DNA from: Adhaeribacter swui
Lineage (GTDB): Bacteria > Bacteroidota > Bacteroidia > Cytophagales > Hymenobacteraceae
Assembly (NCBI RefSeq): GCF_014217805.1
Contig: NZ_CP055156.1
Coordinates: forward strand, 3,106,585-3,170,584
DNA length: 64,000 nucleotides
Direction of reading: 5' to 3'
Shown: in pieces, positions 34,526 to 44,487 of the stretch
How the letters are laid out: each line of letters begins with the position of its first letter
Numbering within the stretch: position 1 is the stretch's first letter
Notes under the pieces: generated by a model
What the model was told of the DNA's origin: nothing
Databases searched by the model: none
Seen by the model: only the letters and a program-made list of their open reading frames with translations
Position numbers and translations under genes: made by a program

Positions 34526-34951
34526 ATGGCAACAGAAAACAAAACCAAAATTACCATAGAAGCTACCGTGCAGGCTCCCGTTGAAAAAGTTTGGGAACTA
34601 TGGAGCACCCCCGAACACATCGTTAACTGGAACAACGCTTCCGAAGACTGGTATACCCCCACCAACGAAAACGATTTGCGGGTAGGTGGTAAATTCCTGT
34701 CGCGGATGGAAGCCCGCGACGGCAGTTTTGGTTTTAACTTTGAAGGCACCTACGACGACGTAAAAGAACACGAACGGATTGCCTATACTTTAACCGATGG
34801 CCGTAAAGTAGAAATTAACTTTACCGGTAACGGCAACGAAACCAAAGTAACAGAAACCTTTGAAGCTGAAGGTGAAAATTCGGAAGAAATGCAAAAGAGC
34901 GGCTGGCAGGCCATTCTGGATAATTTTAAAAAATACGTAGAATCGCATTAA
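34526..34951 (+). CDS. AHSA1/SRPBCC domain protein
   Basis: The 141-residue protein has the START/Bet v1-like fold: ITIEATVQAPVEKVWELWS, HIVNWNNASEDWYTP, FEGTYDDVKEHERIAYTL and the C-terminal helix SGWQAILDNFKKYVESH. This group (Aha1 C-terminal-like) binds hydrophobic ligands, with mostly unknown roles. Monocistronic. Confidence 0.92.
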   Translation: MATENKTKITIEATVQAPVEKVWELWSTPEHIVNWNNASEDWYTPTNENDLRVGGKFLSRMEARDGSFGFNFEGTYDDVKEHERIAYTLTDGRKVEINFTGNGNETKVTETFEAEGENSEEMQKSGWQAILDNFKKYVESH

Positions 34952-35102
34952 ATAAAACAACTACTATAATTTAAACGGTTAAACGTTTAAAATTAGTCGT
35001 AATATTCCGCTGTTAACAGGAGCAGTCTAGAATTTAAAGACAGGTTCTTATAATAAATCTTTTAAGTAGATAAGTTAACCTGTTTGCTCGGGTAAATTAG
35101 CG

Positions 35103-35657
35103 ATGATAAAGTACAACTGTAGCTGGCTAATTCAAAGTTTAGAAGCAGGAAAGGATATTAAGTTCCTATACTTTTGGGGCCATCGGCCAAGCAAGAATGG
35201 TCAAATTACCTCTTCCTGCTTTAGCCAGTGGTGGGAAGCTCCTTTTGTAGTAGCTAATACTACTTACAAAACAGCCGAACATTGGATGATGGCTCAGAAG
35301 GCACTTTTGTTTGGTGACGAACAAATTCACGATAAGATAGTTCAGAGTAAATCACCAGGCGAGGCCAAAGCGCTCGGAAGAAAAGTTAAAAACTTTGATC
35401 AGGCAATCTGGGAGAAGGAGCGGTACCCGATAGTAGTGAACGGAAATCTGGCCAAGTTTCAGCAACATCCGGACTTAAAGGCGTTTTTATTGAACACGAA
35501 GGAAAGAGTGTTAGTAGAAGCGAGCCCAGTCGACAGCATTTGGGGGATAGGGCTTGCCGCCGATGATGAAAGAGCCAGCAAGCCCGAAAAGTGGGAGGGC
35601 CTTAATTTACTTGGGTTTGCGTTGATGGAAACAAGAGACATCTTAAGAAATCCTTAA
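35103..35657 (+). CDS. NADAR-family protein (YbiA-like N-glycosidase)
   Basis: The 184-residue protein has NADAR motifs: FLYFWGHRPSKNGQITSSCF, FSQWWEAPF, TAEHWMMAQKALLF, NFDQAIWEKERYPIVVNGNL, SPVDSIWGIGLAADD and NLLGFALMETRDIL. In characterised members this fold hydrolyses N-glycosidic bonds, either clearing damaged riboflavin intermediates or reversing ADP-ribosylation of DNA. Length is typical. It stands alone, so housekeeping repair is as likely as a defence role. Confidence 0.92.
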   Translation: MIKYNCSWLIQSLEAGKDIKFLYFWGHRPSKNGQITSSCFSQWWEAPFVVANTTYKTAEHWMMAQKALLFGDEQIHDKIVQSKSPGEAKALGRKVKNFDQAIWEKERYPIVVNGNLAKFQQHPDLKAFLLNTKERVLVEASPVDSIWGIGLAADDERASKPEKWEGLNLLGFALMETRDILRNP

Positions 35658-35732
35658 AACAAATTGCCCTATTTCAGAGCAGATGTTATGTTTTAGCTAT
35701 ATCAGTTCTCTTGCTAGATTTAATTAAAAAAT

Positions 35733-35786
35733 AAAGCTTTGTGGTTACTGGATTATTGTTTAGTCTGGTAAACGCAAAGCTTTTTT
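35733..35786 (+). terminator. Probable terminator after the NADAR gene
   Basis: AAAGCTTTG and CAAAGCTTT form a stem with a long 33-nt inner region, ending in TTTTTT. The loop is large, so efficiency is uncertain. Confidence 0.5.
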
Positions 35787-35790
35787 AATT

Positions 35791-36432
35791 TTGACAATTC
35801 CTGGGGAAAACAAAAAGCAATCATCAACCAGGTTTTCTTTTAAACAGCCTAAATTTTTAAATTTTCCCTTAGCCTGCACCGCCTTGATTTTAAAAAGAAA
35901 GTTTACTATTGATTTTGGGCGAGCTTCGGATCATGCCCTCGATTACCTCATCGGCATTCTGGAAGATGCCCGGATTACCACTTTACAGACTATCGCCAAA
36001 ATACCACCCGCGGCGCTGGATTGGCAATACCAACCGGGCTGGAATACCATTGGCGCCTTGTTAGCGCATATCACCGCTTTAGAGCATTATTTCCGGATTG
36101 AGTTTGTAGAAGGCCGGAAGCTAACCGCAGAAGAAAACCAAAAATGGCTACCCGCCCTGGACATGGGGCCTTACCTGCCGCAGTTAATCAAGAATCACCC
36201 CCCGGAAACGTACCAGAAAGAGCTAACCGAAGCCCGGCAGATGCTTTTAGCTGCTTTGCAAGAACTAACCTTTGAGCAATTCACGCAAAAGATCGAAGAG
36301 TACGATCCGGATACCGGTTGCAACCTGGCCTGGGCATTATACCACATGGTAGAAGACGAAATTTACCACCGTGGTCAAATCAGTATCATTCGCAAGCTTT
36401 ATCTGGTTAGCACCTCTAACGAAACTATGTAA
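35791..36432 (+). CDS. DinB-family protein
   Basis: The frame gives 213 residues from a TTG. The DinB four-helix core starts near residue 39 (FTIDFGRASDHALDYLIG), so the true start may be a later TTG near 35884. Metal-ligand histidines are present in the usual places: LLAHITALEHYF and DEIYHRGQISIIRKLY. DinB-like proteins include thiol transferases such as bacillithiol S-transferase. The N-terminal 35 residues look unlike the family and may be untranslated. Confidence 0.8.
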   Translation: MTIPGENKKQSSTRFSFKQPKFLNFPLACTALILKRKFTIDFGRASDHALDYLIGILEDARITTLQTIAKIPPAALDWQYQPGWNTIGALLAHITALEHYFRIEFVEGRKLTAEENQKWLPALDMGPYLPQLIKNHPPETYQKELTEARQMLLAALQELTFEQFTQKIEEYDPDTGCNLAWALYHMVEDEIYHRGQISIIRKLYLVSTSNETM

Positions 36433-36541
36433 GCGCTAAAGGCAGAATCAAGCAAAGAGTTGATGTCTTGAAAAAGCAAATTTTTAAAAAACCGTATTTT
36501 CCGCTAAACTTACTGCTTCTGTTTTTACCTTTTTTACGTGC

Positions 36542-37933
36542 GTGTTTGTGGCGGCTATTCGAATATTGTTTTTCTGTATAATTGTTTGTTTACCCGGCCT
36601 AGCCTGGCCTCAAAATGTAGCCGCTAAGCTGGCTACGGCCTACCAGGTTTTTACCACCGATGCCCAACTGCAAAGCAGCTTGTCGTCGGTGTGTGTGCTG
36701 GATGCTACTACCGGTAAAGTTATTTTTGAGAAGAACAGTAAAATTGGTTTGGTGCCGGCGTCTACGCAAAAAGTAATTACCAGCGCGAGCGCTTACGCCT
36801 TACTGGGTAAAAATTTTAAATTTCAGACTAGTTTCGCCTACGCCAAAAACAAGGCTTCGCTTCTTATTTTGCCTAGCGGCGATCCTACTTTGGGCAGCTG
36901 GCGCTGGGTTGCTACCTCCGAAAATGAAATAATTAAAAAAATCAGCCAAGCGGTTCAAAAAGCCGGTATTACTACCATTAACGAGTTTATTATTCAAACT
37001 AAAAACCGGGAAGAAGGTACTATACCGGATGGTTGGATCTGGCAGGATTTGGGCAATTACTACGGGGCCGGCTGGAGCCCGCTAAACTGGCGCGAAAATC
37101 AGTTTGATGTTATTTTAAAATCGGGCAGTCAGTTAAAAAGTCCGGTAAGCATTGTGCGCATTTCGCCGGCTATTTACAACTATACCTTAAAATCCGAACT
37201 AACCGCTGCGGCGGCTAATTCCGGCGATCAGGCCTACATCTATTTCCCGCTACAGGCCGCTTCCGGAACTATCCGGGGTACCATTCCGGTAAATCAGCCT
37301 AAATTTAAAATTTCGGGAGCCATGCCGGACCCCATGCAGCAATTTGCCCGCACCTTACTCGATACTTTGGCTCGTAACGGCGTCAAAATTTTAAAAAATG
37401 CGCCCGTCCGGATTACCAAGGAGACCTTACCGGTTGGTTATACCACCTTGTTAACGCTATCTTCGCCACCGCTGGATAGTGTGATTTACTGGTTAAACCG
37501 CAAAAGCATTAATCTGTACGGGGAAGCTTTAGTTAAAACTTTGGCAGTAAAAAAAGAAGGAACTGGTTCCACCAGTCAGGGCCTGGAATTTATCCGCGAT
37601 TTCTGGAAAAAGAACGGCATCCCTAATTCGGAGTTAAATATGGTAGATGGTTCCGGGCTTTCGCCCTTAAACCGCGTAACTACGCAGGCCCAGGTTCGGG
37701 TTTTACAATATGCCCTACAACAACCCTGGTTCTCGGGCTTCTACGCCTCTTTGCCGCAGTTAAATAATTTAAAAATGAAAAGTGGTACGCTGCACGGCGC
37801 TAAAGGATTTTGTGGTTACCATACAGGTCGGGATGGCCATCAGTACCTGTTTTCTTTTCTGGTAAACAATTACAATGGCTCGGCTGGTACTTTGGTGCCT
37901 AAAATGTACAAAGTGTTGGATGCTTTGAAATAA
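36542..37933 (+). CDS. dacB: D-alanyl-D-alanine carboxypeptidase/endopeptidase (PBP4, family S13)
   Basis: The 463-residue secreted protein has a GTG start and signal peptide (IRILFFCIIVCLPGLAWPQ). Active-site motifs are intact: S74-TQ-K77 (VPASTQKVITSAS), NMVDGSGLSPLNRVT, and K-S-G-T near residue 413 (MKSGTLHGAKGF). It trims or cleaves peptidoglycan cross-links in the periplasm. The ending at VPKMYKVLDALK is normal. A small unknown gene follows 21 nt later. Confidence 0.93.
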   Translation: MFVAAIRILFFCIIVCLPGLAWPQNVAAKLATAYQVFTTDAQLQSSLSSVCVLDATTGKVIFEKNSKIGLVPASTQKVITSASAYALLGKNFKFQTSFAYAKNKASLLILPSGDPTLGSWRWVATSENEIIKKISQAVQKAGITTINEFIIQTKNREEGTIPDGWIWQDLGNYYGAGWSPLNWRENQFDVILKSGSQLKSPVSIVRISPAIYNYTLKSELTAAAANSGDQAYIYFPLQAASGTIRGTIPVNQPKFKISGAMPDPMQQFARTLLDTLARNGVKILKNAPVRITKETLPVGYTTLLTLSSPPLDSVIYWLNRKSINLYGEALVKTLAVKKEGTGSTSQGLEFIRDFWKKNGIPNSELNMVDGSGLSPLNRVTTQAQVRVLQYALQQPWFSGFYASLPQLNNLKMKSGTLHGAKGFCGYHTGRDGHQYLFSFLVNNYNGSAGTLVPKMYKVLDALK

Positions 37934-37954
37934 GCAGTTTATAAATTAATAGAA

Positions 37955-38428
37955 ATGAACGGCTTTCAAGATAATCTAATTAAACTGGCAAATATGTTAG
38001 CCATTCCGGTTGATGAATTTGCCCCAATTGGAATTCATGAATGGCCCTCGATCATGAAGAAAATTGAGGCTACTTTTATCATCAAAAAGAATTCTAATAC
38101 AAAATTTAACTGGTGGTGGGAACATTTAAAAGGTGAACCCTTCGGAGTAAATGCAGGTGATACGAAGCCTTTTGAATACTTACCTCAATTGATTGATGAA
38201 AAGGAAAAAATATGGTTTGTGGCTTGTGATTCTTACCGGGACTTCAGTAAATTCTGGCTCTTTCAAGGATATATCAAGTCCATTAAAAAAATCCTGCAAA
38301 ATCATTACAGCTTTGAATACTATCTGATTTCCAAAAAGTACGAATGGTTATTATGTGTGAATAATCATGATAAATTAATTGGAGTAGGAAGCATAGTGGC
38401 TAAAATTAAAGAACAAAAATTTGAATAG
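37955..38428 (+). CDS. Unknown cytosolic protein, 157 residues
   Basis: No signal or membrane segment. It is rich in aromatic residues (NTKFNWWWEHLKGEPFG, KIWFVACDSYRDFSKFWLF, SFEYYLISKKYEWLLCVNNH). The ending resembles SMI1/immunity-type or DUF6756-type proteins, but I cannot assign it firmly. It is more AT-rich than its neighbours, like the genes at 26-30 kb. Confidence 0.6.
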   Translation: MNGFQDNLIKLANMLAIPVDEFAPIGIHEWPSIMKKIEATFIIKKNSNTKFNWWWEHLKGEPFGVNAGDTKPFEYLPQLIDEKEKIWFVACDSYRDFSKFWLFQGYIKSIKKILQNHYSFEYYLISKKYEWLLCVNNHDKLIGVGSIVAKIKEQKFE

Positions 38429-38617
38429 TAATCTTTGTCACTTCTTAACTGCAGCTAAACATTTAAAATTTTAAAAATTACGCTACCCGCTTCCATAAAT
38501 AACTAAACTTTAGTAATTACGTCCGGCACTAACCCGATTTTTTAAAATTTTTCATTTTGGGGAGCCTCATATTTTATTTGTTTCATCACCCATTATTAAC
38601 GGCAACTTACTTACCCT

Positions 38618-40159
38618 ATGAATAGATTATTGAGGAGCATTTTGCTCTTGTTGATTTGCTTAACGAGTGAGTGCATCTGGGCGCAAAAAGCGGGTAACAA
38701 ATCCGGAACAGCCAAACCGCAAAACGTTATTTTTATTCTGGCCGATGACCACCGTTACGATTTTATGGGCTTTACCGGCAAAGTACCTGGTCTGCAAACG
38801 CCCAACATGGATCGTCTGGCGAAAGAAGGCGCGCACATCCAGAATGCTTTTGTGAGCACGGCTTTATGTTCGCCCAGCCGGGCGTCTATTTTAACCGGCC
38901 AGTATGCCCACACCCACACCATCGTGGATAACCAGGCACCGCTACCGAAAGGTTTAACGTTTTTCCCGCAGTATTTGCAGCAAGCTGGTTATCAAACAGC
39001 GTTTTTCGGGAAGTGGCACATGGGCAATACCGAAGACGAACCGCAGCCGGGTTTTCATCATTGGGAAAGTTTCCGGGGGCAGGGCGTATACTACAATCCT
39101 ACGTTTAACATCAATGGCAAGCAAGTAGAGTACAAAGACAGCGCCTACATTGCCGATTTACTTACCCAGCACGCCGTAGATTGGATGAAGCAACAAGACA
39201 AGAAAAAGCCTTTCTTCCTGTACTTGTCGCATAAAGGGGTACACGCCGAATTTCAGCCGGCCAAACGCCACCGGGGCCGCTATAAAAACATGCCAATTCA
39301 TTACCCGGCTTCCATGTTCTTAACTGCCACCGATACCAGCAATACCTGGCCTTTACGCAATAAGGTGGCTATTAATCCGGAGTTAAAGCAAATCGTAAAC
39401 CTGGCTGGCATACCAGAGTGGGTGAAAAAACAACGCTATAGCTGGCACGGGGTAGATTACATGTATCATGGCCGCATTCAGTTCGATAATTTTTACCGCC
39501 AGTACTGCGAAACCTTACTCAGCGTAGACGAAAGCATTGGCTCGGTGCTGGATTATTTAAAAAAAGCCGGCATCGATAAAAATACCCTGGTTATTTACAT
39601 GGGCGATAACGGTTTTTCGTTCGGGGAGCACGGATTGATTGACAAGCGGCACGCCTACGAAGAATCTATGCGGGTGCCTTTGGTAATGCGCTACCCCGAT
39701 GTGATTAAGCCCGGTACTAAAATCACAGAGGTAATTCAGAACATTGATATTGCGCCTACTATCTTGGCGGTAGCGGGCCAACCTATGCCCAAGCAAATGC
39801 AAGGGCAATCGTTTTTACCTCTGTTGCAAGGCCAAAAAATAGCCTGGCGCGACAAAGCTTTTTACGAATATTACTGGGAGTACGACTTTCCGCAAACGCC
39901 TACGGTTTTTGCCGTGCGCAACGGCCGTTATAAATACATCCGGTACCAGGGCATTTGGGATACCAACGAGTTTTTTGACTTGCAGCAAGACCCCCTGGAA
40001 ATGAACAACTTAATTGCGCAACCCGAGCACCAGAACCAAATTAAGCAAATGGCCGGCGAACTCTACGATTGGCTCGAAAGCTCCGGGGGCATGCAAGTAC
40101 CGCTTAAACGCACCATAAAAATGCGCGACGGCGATCATCTGCATCCGAAACAATATTAA
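38618..40159 (+). CDS. Secreted sulfatase (family S1)
   Basis: The 513-residue protein has a signal peptide (LLRSILLLLICLTSECIWAQ). The calcium-binding Asp pair is in ILADDHRYD (D43, D44), and the formylglycine motif C84-SPS-R88 lies in ALCSPSRASILTGQ. Later come GKWHMG and YMGDNGFSFGEHG. It hydrolyses sulfate esters, probably on polysaccharides, after maturation by a formylglycine-generating enzyme not in the window. It is followed by a glycosidase, fitting a carbohydrate-use pair. The exact subfamily and substrate are unknown. Confidence 0.93.
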   Translation: MNRLLRSILLLLICLTSECIWAQKAGNKSGTAKPQNVIFILADDHRYDFMGFTGKVPGLQTPNMDRLAKEGAHIQNAFVSTALCSPSRASILTGQYAHTHTIVDNQAPLPKGLTFFPQYLQQAGYQTAFFGKWHMGNTEDEPQPGFHHWESFRGQGVYYNPTFNINGKQVEYKDSAYIADLLTQHAVDWMKQQDKKKPFFLYLSHKGVHAEFQPAKRHRGRYKNMPIHYPASMFLTATDTSNTWPLRNKVAINPELKQIVNLAGIPEWVKKQRYSWHGVDYMYHGRIQFDNFYRQYCETLLSVDESIGSVLDYLKKAGIDKNTLVIYMGDNGFSFGEHGLIDKRHAYEESMRVPLVMRYPDVIKPGTKITEVIQNIDIAPTILAVAGQPMPKQMQGQSFLPLLQGQKIAWRDKAFYEYYWEYDFPQTPTVFAVRNGRYKYIRYQGIWDTNEFFDLQQDPLEMNNLIAQPEHQNQIKQMAGELYDWLESSGGMQVPLKRTIKMRDGDHLHPKQY

Positions 40160-40317
40160 AAATAACGCTTCAGCAGCGAATGGGACAGGTACTGGCAACC
40201 GCCATTTTTTAAATTTTTTATTTTTTAGTATCCTGCAGGCGTCTTATAAATGCTTCATATTAAAATTTATAACAGCTTAACGACTATTTTTAAAATTTGC
40301 CCAAAATCTTTAACCCC

Positions 40318-41496
40318 ATGCGATCGACTAAATACGTACTTCTTTTTATTTACTTATTTATTACCACCAGCTTATTTGCCCAGCGCTCCGTCTGGACCAA
40401 AGAACAAGCCCATGCCTGGTACGCGCAGCAGCCCTGGTTACTCGGTGCGAACTACGTGCCGGTAAATGCCATTAACCAATTAGAAATGTGGCAAGCCGAT
40501 ACCTTTGACCCGGCAACCCTGGAAAAAGAAATGGCCCTAGCCGAAGACTTAGGCTTTAATACCATGCGGGTGTTTTTGCACGATCAACTCTGGAACCAGG
40601 ACCAGGCCGGTTTTACGCAGCGCATCAACCAGTTTTTAGATATTTGCGCTAAACACAAAATTAGGCCGATGTTTGTGTTGTTCGATTCTTGCTGGGATCC
40701 TTTTCCTCGTTTAGGTAAGCAGCATCAGCCAGTGCAAGGATTGCATAATTCGGGTTGGGTGCAAGGGCCGGGAGCCGATGTTTTAAAAGATCAAAGCCAA
40801 TATCCACAACTGCAAAATTATGTAACCGGCGTGGTGAGTCAATTTAAAGACGATGCCCGCATTCTGGCCTGGGATATTTGGAACGAACCCGATAATATGA
40901 ATAATTCGAGCTATTTCCGGTGGGAACCCGCCAACAAAGTAGAACTGGTAACTAATTTATTACCGCAGGTGTTTACCTGGGCACGAGCCGGTAATCCGTC
41001 GCAGCCGCTAACCTGCGGCATTTGGGCCGGCGATTGGTCTACGCCGGATAAATTAAAACCCATTGAAAAAATTCAGGTCGAAAACTCCGATGTTATTTCG
41101 TTTCATAACTACGACGATGCGCCTGAACTGGAAAAACGCATTGTGTATTTGCAGCAATACGGCCGGCCATTAATCTGCACCGAGTACATGTCCAGAGGCA
41201 ATAAAAGTGTGTTTCAGCGCTCGTTGCCGGTAGCCAGCAAACACAACGTAGCCATGATTAACTGGGGTTTTGTAGCCGGTAAATCCAACACCATTTACCC
41301 CTGGAACTCCTGGCAAAAAGTGTACGCCAGCGAGCCGGAACTGTGGTTTCATGATATTTACCGGCCCAACGGCGAACCATACCAAGCCGAAGAAGTAGCT
41401 TTTATTCAGAATATTGTAAAAGAAAAAGCCGCCGCTAAAGGTAAAAATTTAAAAAAAGGCAAGCCGAAGAAAAAAGCGAAAGCCGCGGCGATGTAG
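40318..41496 (+). CDS. GH5-like (clan A) secreted glycoside hydrolase
   Basis: About 392 residues. I choose ATG 40318 (MRSTKYVLLFIYLFITTSLF, signal peptide) over 40297. It is a TIM-barrel enzyme with the acid/base Glu in AWDIWNEPDNM near residue 193 and the nucleophile Glu in ICTEYMSRGN near 287. RVFLHDQLW and FHNYDD support GH5-like clan A. The C-terminal 20 residues are almost all Lys, Ala and Gly (KGKNLKKGKPKKKAKAAAM), an unusual basic tail. It is 158 nt after the sulfatase and probably works with it. Substrate unknown. Confidence 0.87.
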   Translation: MRSTKYVLLFIYLFITTSLFAQRSVWTKEQAHAWYAQQPWLLGANYVPVNAINQLEMWQADTFDPATLEKEMALAEDLGFNTMRVFLHDQLWNQDQAGFTQRINQFLDICAKHKIRPMFVLFDSCWDPFPRLGKQHQPVQGLHNSGWVQGPGADVLKDQSQYPQLQNYVTGVVSQFKDDARILAWDIWNEPDNMNNSSYFRWEPANKVELVTNLLPQVFTWARAGNPSQPLTCGIWAGDWSTPDKLKPIEKIQVENSDVISFHNYDDAPELEKRIVYLQQYGRPLICTEYMSRGNKSVFQRSLPVASKHNVAMINWGFVAGKSNTIYPWNSWQKVYASEPELWFHDIYRPNGEPYQAEEVAFIQNIVKEKAAAKGKNLKKGKPKKKAKAAAM

Positions 41497-41545
41497 TAAA
41501 AGAAATCTGAATAAAACAACGAGTTAACTCCGCCCTACATACACT

Positions 41546-41597
41546 ATCACAGATCTGGTAAACTAAATACTTCTGTTTCCGGATCTGTGATTTTTTA
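41546..41597 (+). terminator. Rho-independent terminator after the glycosidase
   Basis: ATCACAGATC pairs with GATCTGTGA(T), followed by TTTTTT; the loop is about 25 nt. Confidence 0.7.
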
Positions 41598-41680
41598 TTT
41601 TTAAACCTGCTTTTGGGTAATATTTACCTCAAAAACAAGGCAGAAATTTTAAATTTGGGCTTAATTCAAATACAATAACC

Positions 41681-42787
41681 ATGAATCTGGTATTTACCGG
41701 CACTTATTACGATGGTAAATCAGACCAATCTTACCAAGCCCAGGTACATCTGGAACCTGGGCAGTTACGTATCACCTACCAGAATCCAAATCAATCGGTA
41801 CCCATTGCAGTGTACTGGCAACCCTCCCGTATTGAATCAAATGCAGATGCAGCAGCCGAAATTACCGTGCTTACTTACGGAAAAAACGCTACACAAAAAC
41901 TAGAAATACCAGAACCGGATTTTAAAAATTACCTGGAAAAACAATACCCGCCCGTAGTGGCAGAGCCACCGTCCGAAGTATTACCGGTAAGCAAAGTACC
42001 CACGTGGTTTTGGTTGAGTGGGATCGGGATACTGGCTGCTATTTTTGGTTTTTACATGTGGGGATTGTCGTATCTGGCAGATAAAGCGGCCTGGATTATT
42101 CCGCAGTCGACGGATGAGTACGTGGGCAAAAGGGTGTACCAGCAAGTACTGGAAGATGCCCAACCCGAGCCCGAACTTACACAATACGTGAAAGGGTTTC
42201 TGCGGCAATTAAAAGTGCCCAGTACCTATCAACTGCAGGTAACCATTATCCGGGATAAGAACGTGAATGCCTTTGCTTTGCCCGGTGGCTACTTGGTAGT
42301 GCACCACAGTATCCTGGAAAAAATGCAGCATCCCGAGGAATTAGTCGCTTTGCTGGGGCACGAATCCGGGCACGTACAAAACCGACACGCTACCCGCGCC
42401 TTATTCCGGAGTTTAGGCAGCTATTTGTTTGTGTCTTATTTGTTCGGCGATATTTTGGGAGTGTCGGCGGTTCTGGTAGAAAATGCCAGCGTGCTTAAAA
42501 ATTTAGAATACAGCCGCCATTTAGAAGAAGACGCCGATAAGTTTGGCTTTAGTGTTTTGCAGCAAAACCACATTAATCCGCGGGGCATGATACAACTGTT
42601 TCAACGGTTAAAGCAAGCAGAAAAAGCCTCCGGTAACTCCCAACCCAGTGAATTTCTAAGCACCCACCCACCTCTGGAATCCCGCATGCAAGCTATTCAG
42701 GCCATGATTAAAGAAAATCCTTATCCTGTGCAACCGCCCGATTCGCTGCAGTATTACTGGCTCAAAATAAAGCAAAGCCAAGAGTAA
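41681..42787 (+). CDS. M48-family membrane metallopeptidase
   Basis: The 368-residue protein has a cytoplasmic-looking N-terminal beta domain of about 100 residues. One transmembrane helix (WFWLSGIGILAAIFGFYMWGL) follows, then an M48 protease domain with the zinc site H227-ESG-H231 and the third ligand in LEEDADKFGF. Length and layout fit the YfgC/Oma1-like group with an N-terminal DUF7092-like domain. It probably acts in envelope protein quality control. Monocistronic. Confidence 0.93.
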   Translation: MNLVFTGTYYDGKSDQSYQAQVHLEPGQLRITYQNPNQSVPIAVYWQPSRIESNADAAAEITVLTYGKNATQKLEIPEPDFKNYLEKQYPPVVAEPPSEVLPVSKVPTWFWLSGIGILAAIFGFYMWGLSYLADKAAWIIPQSTDEYVGKRVYQQVLEDAQPEPELTQYVKGFLRQLKVPSTYQLQVTIIRDKNVNAFALPGGYLVVHHSILEKMQHPEELVALLGHESGHVQNRHATRALFRSLGSYLFVSYLFGDILGVSAVLVENASVLKNLEYSRHLEEDADKFGFSVLQQNHINPRGMIQLFQRLKQAEKASGNSQPSEFLSTHPPLESRMQAIQAMIKENPYPVQPPDSLQYYWLKIKQSQE

Positions 42788-43084
42788 AGTGTACTATAAT
42801 GTAGAAGCTGATTCGCGTTGGGCTTAAAGACAAAGCCGGTCGTCATACTTTACGTTGTATTTACTTTTCTGCAATGTATTGCCACCAGCTTAAGCTGGTG
42901 GGTATTCAAAGAAACTGTTCTGCTGTTCAGCGAGTTTTTAGCGGCTGGATCTATCATTCCAGAATACCTGCATCTCCTTCCCTGTTTTTAGGGAAGGAGA
43001 TGCAGGCGAAAGGGTATTTATAAATGGTCACAAACAAAAAATCCGGCCTGAAAACCGGAATTTTTAATTTTTTTCATTTTTAGC
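42788..43084. other. Convergent spacer with palindromes and a bidirectional terminator
   Basis: It contains the perfect 20-bp palindrome CCACCAGCTTAAGCTGGTGG (42882-42901). A 17-bp stem, CCTGCATCTCCTTCCCT with its complement, lies at 42967-43006 and is of the same type as the one inside the repeat at 52330. AAAATCCGG/CCGGAATTTT at 43037-43066 probably terminates tolC from the minus strand and M48 from the plus. Confidence 0.7.
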
Positions 43085-44392
43085 TTACAAATTTAAATCA
43101 CCTGCAATTTCCTTTAAAGAGATTTCAGCCAGCTTCGCCAGATATTGCGCATTGTTAAAACGAACCCGGGCATTCAGGTAGTTTAGTTGCGCATCCCGAA
43201 ATTCTATGGGAGCAATGCTGCCTAAGCGGTACTTATCTAAAGTGATATTCAGGTTTTGTTTGGCAATCTTTTGGTTGTTTTCTTCTAAAGTAACCAGCGT
43301 TAAATTGGTAGCGTAAGTTTGGTAAGCCGCGGCCAGTTGCGATTTAATATTCAGGTCGGCTTTTTCGTATTGCAGTTGCGCGCTTTGGATTAAAGTTTCG
43401 GCATTTTGCTCGTTGCGGCGCTGCAAAAAGCCGTTAAAAATGTTTACCGAAGCCGATAGTCCGTAATTTAAGCCGCGGTTATTGGCCTGCGTGGCAAACC
43501 CTAAGGCCGATTCGGAACGGTTAAACGTGTAACCACTCGTTACGCCCAACGTGGGATAGCGGTTGGCCCGTACTTGTTTTAAATTCAGTTCGGCAATGCG
43601 TTTGTTTACCAGGGCTACTTTTAAAGCCGGATTTTGCTGAACGGCTAAATCCGATAAAGGGCCTAAAGTAAGTTTATTATCAATGTATAAAGTATTGGGC
43701 ACTTCAAAAACAATGTTTACATCGCGGCCCAAAAATTCATTTAAACGGATTTGGGTGTTGCGGTAAAGGTTTTGTTGCTGCACAAAGTTGGTGGTATCGG
43801 TATTTAAATCCACGAGGGCGTTTAATACTTCCAGGCGGGCCGCTTTGCCAATAGTAAACCGGTTTTGGGCCGTTTGTACCCGTAAGCGCGAAATAACAAT
43901 GGCCGAGTCGTAAGCCCGTAATTGTTGCTGTTGGTTTACCAGTTCAAAGTACGTGCTGATCACATCGCCCAGAGTGGTCAATATGGTTTGTTTTAACTCG
44001 GCATCGCCTAGGTTGGCAAATTCTTTTAATTGCTCGTAGCGGGCAAACATCCGGAAACCATCAAAAATAGTCCAGTTTAAATCGGTGCCGTAGCTGGTGT
44101 TCGAGCTTTTAACGTTATTAAATTCCTGTAATCCGGTTTGGCGGGTTTGGCGGCCGGTCTGGATGTTGTTGCCGTTAGTAATATTGGCGCCTAAATTAGG
44201 CAGCATGCCGGCGTTAGCCCGGTTTACGTTATTCCGGTCGATGGCTAAATCATTGGCGACTAGTTTAATATCATAGTTTTTTTCGAGGGCAATGCGCACC
44301 GCATCTTCTAATGTTAAAGTTTCTTGTGCTTTACCCGGTAGCGAAATAAAAAAAGTAAACAGGGTTACCAGATAAACAAAAATGTACTTCAT
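43085..44392 (-). CDS. TolC-family outer-membrane efflux protein
   Basis: The 435-residue protein has a signal peptide (IFVYLVTLFTFFISLPGKAQ). It has the internally duplicated OEP fold: LTLEDAVRIALEKNYDIKL in the first half and the equivalent VQQNPALKVALVNKRIAELN in the second, with long helical hairpins. It forms the outer-membrane exit duct for the RND pump encoded just upstream on the same strand (95 nt gap). Confidence 0.95.
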   Translation of the reverse strand: MKYIFVYLVTLFTFFISLPGKAQETLTLEDAVRIALEKNYDIKLVANDLAIDRNNVNRANAGMLPNLGANITNGNNIQTGRQTRQTGLQEFNNVKSSNTSYGTDLNWTIFDGFRMFARYEQLKEFANLGDAELKQTILTTLGDVISTYFELVNQQQQLRAYDSAIVISRLRVQTAQNRFTIGKAARLEVLNALVDLNTDTTNFVQQQNLYRNTQIRLNEFLGRDVNIVFEVPNTLYIDNKLTLGPLSDLAVQQNPALKVALVNKRIAELNLKQVRANRYPTLGVTSGYTFNRSESALGFATQANNRGLNYGLSASVNIFNGFLQRRNEQNAETLIQSAQLQYEKADLNIKSQLAAAYQTYATNLTLVTLEENNQKIAKQNLNITLDKYRLGSIAPIEFRDAQLNYLNARVRFNNAQYLAKLAEISLKEIAGDLNL

Positions 44393-44487
44393 AATAATGG
44401 TTACAAATTGCAGGTTGGGATTTAGAAGATTATAAAGTTACCAGTTATCAAATTACTAGACGATAACTGGTAACTGGCAAATAAAGG

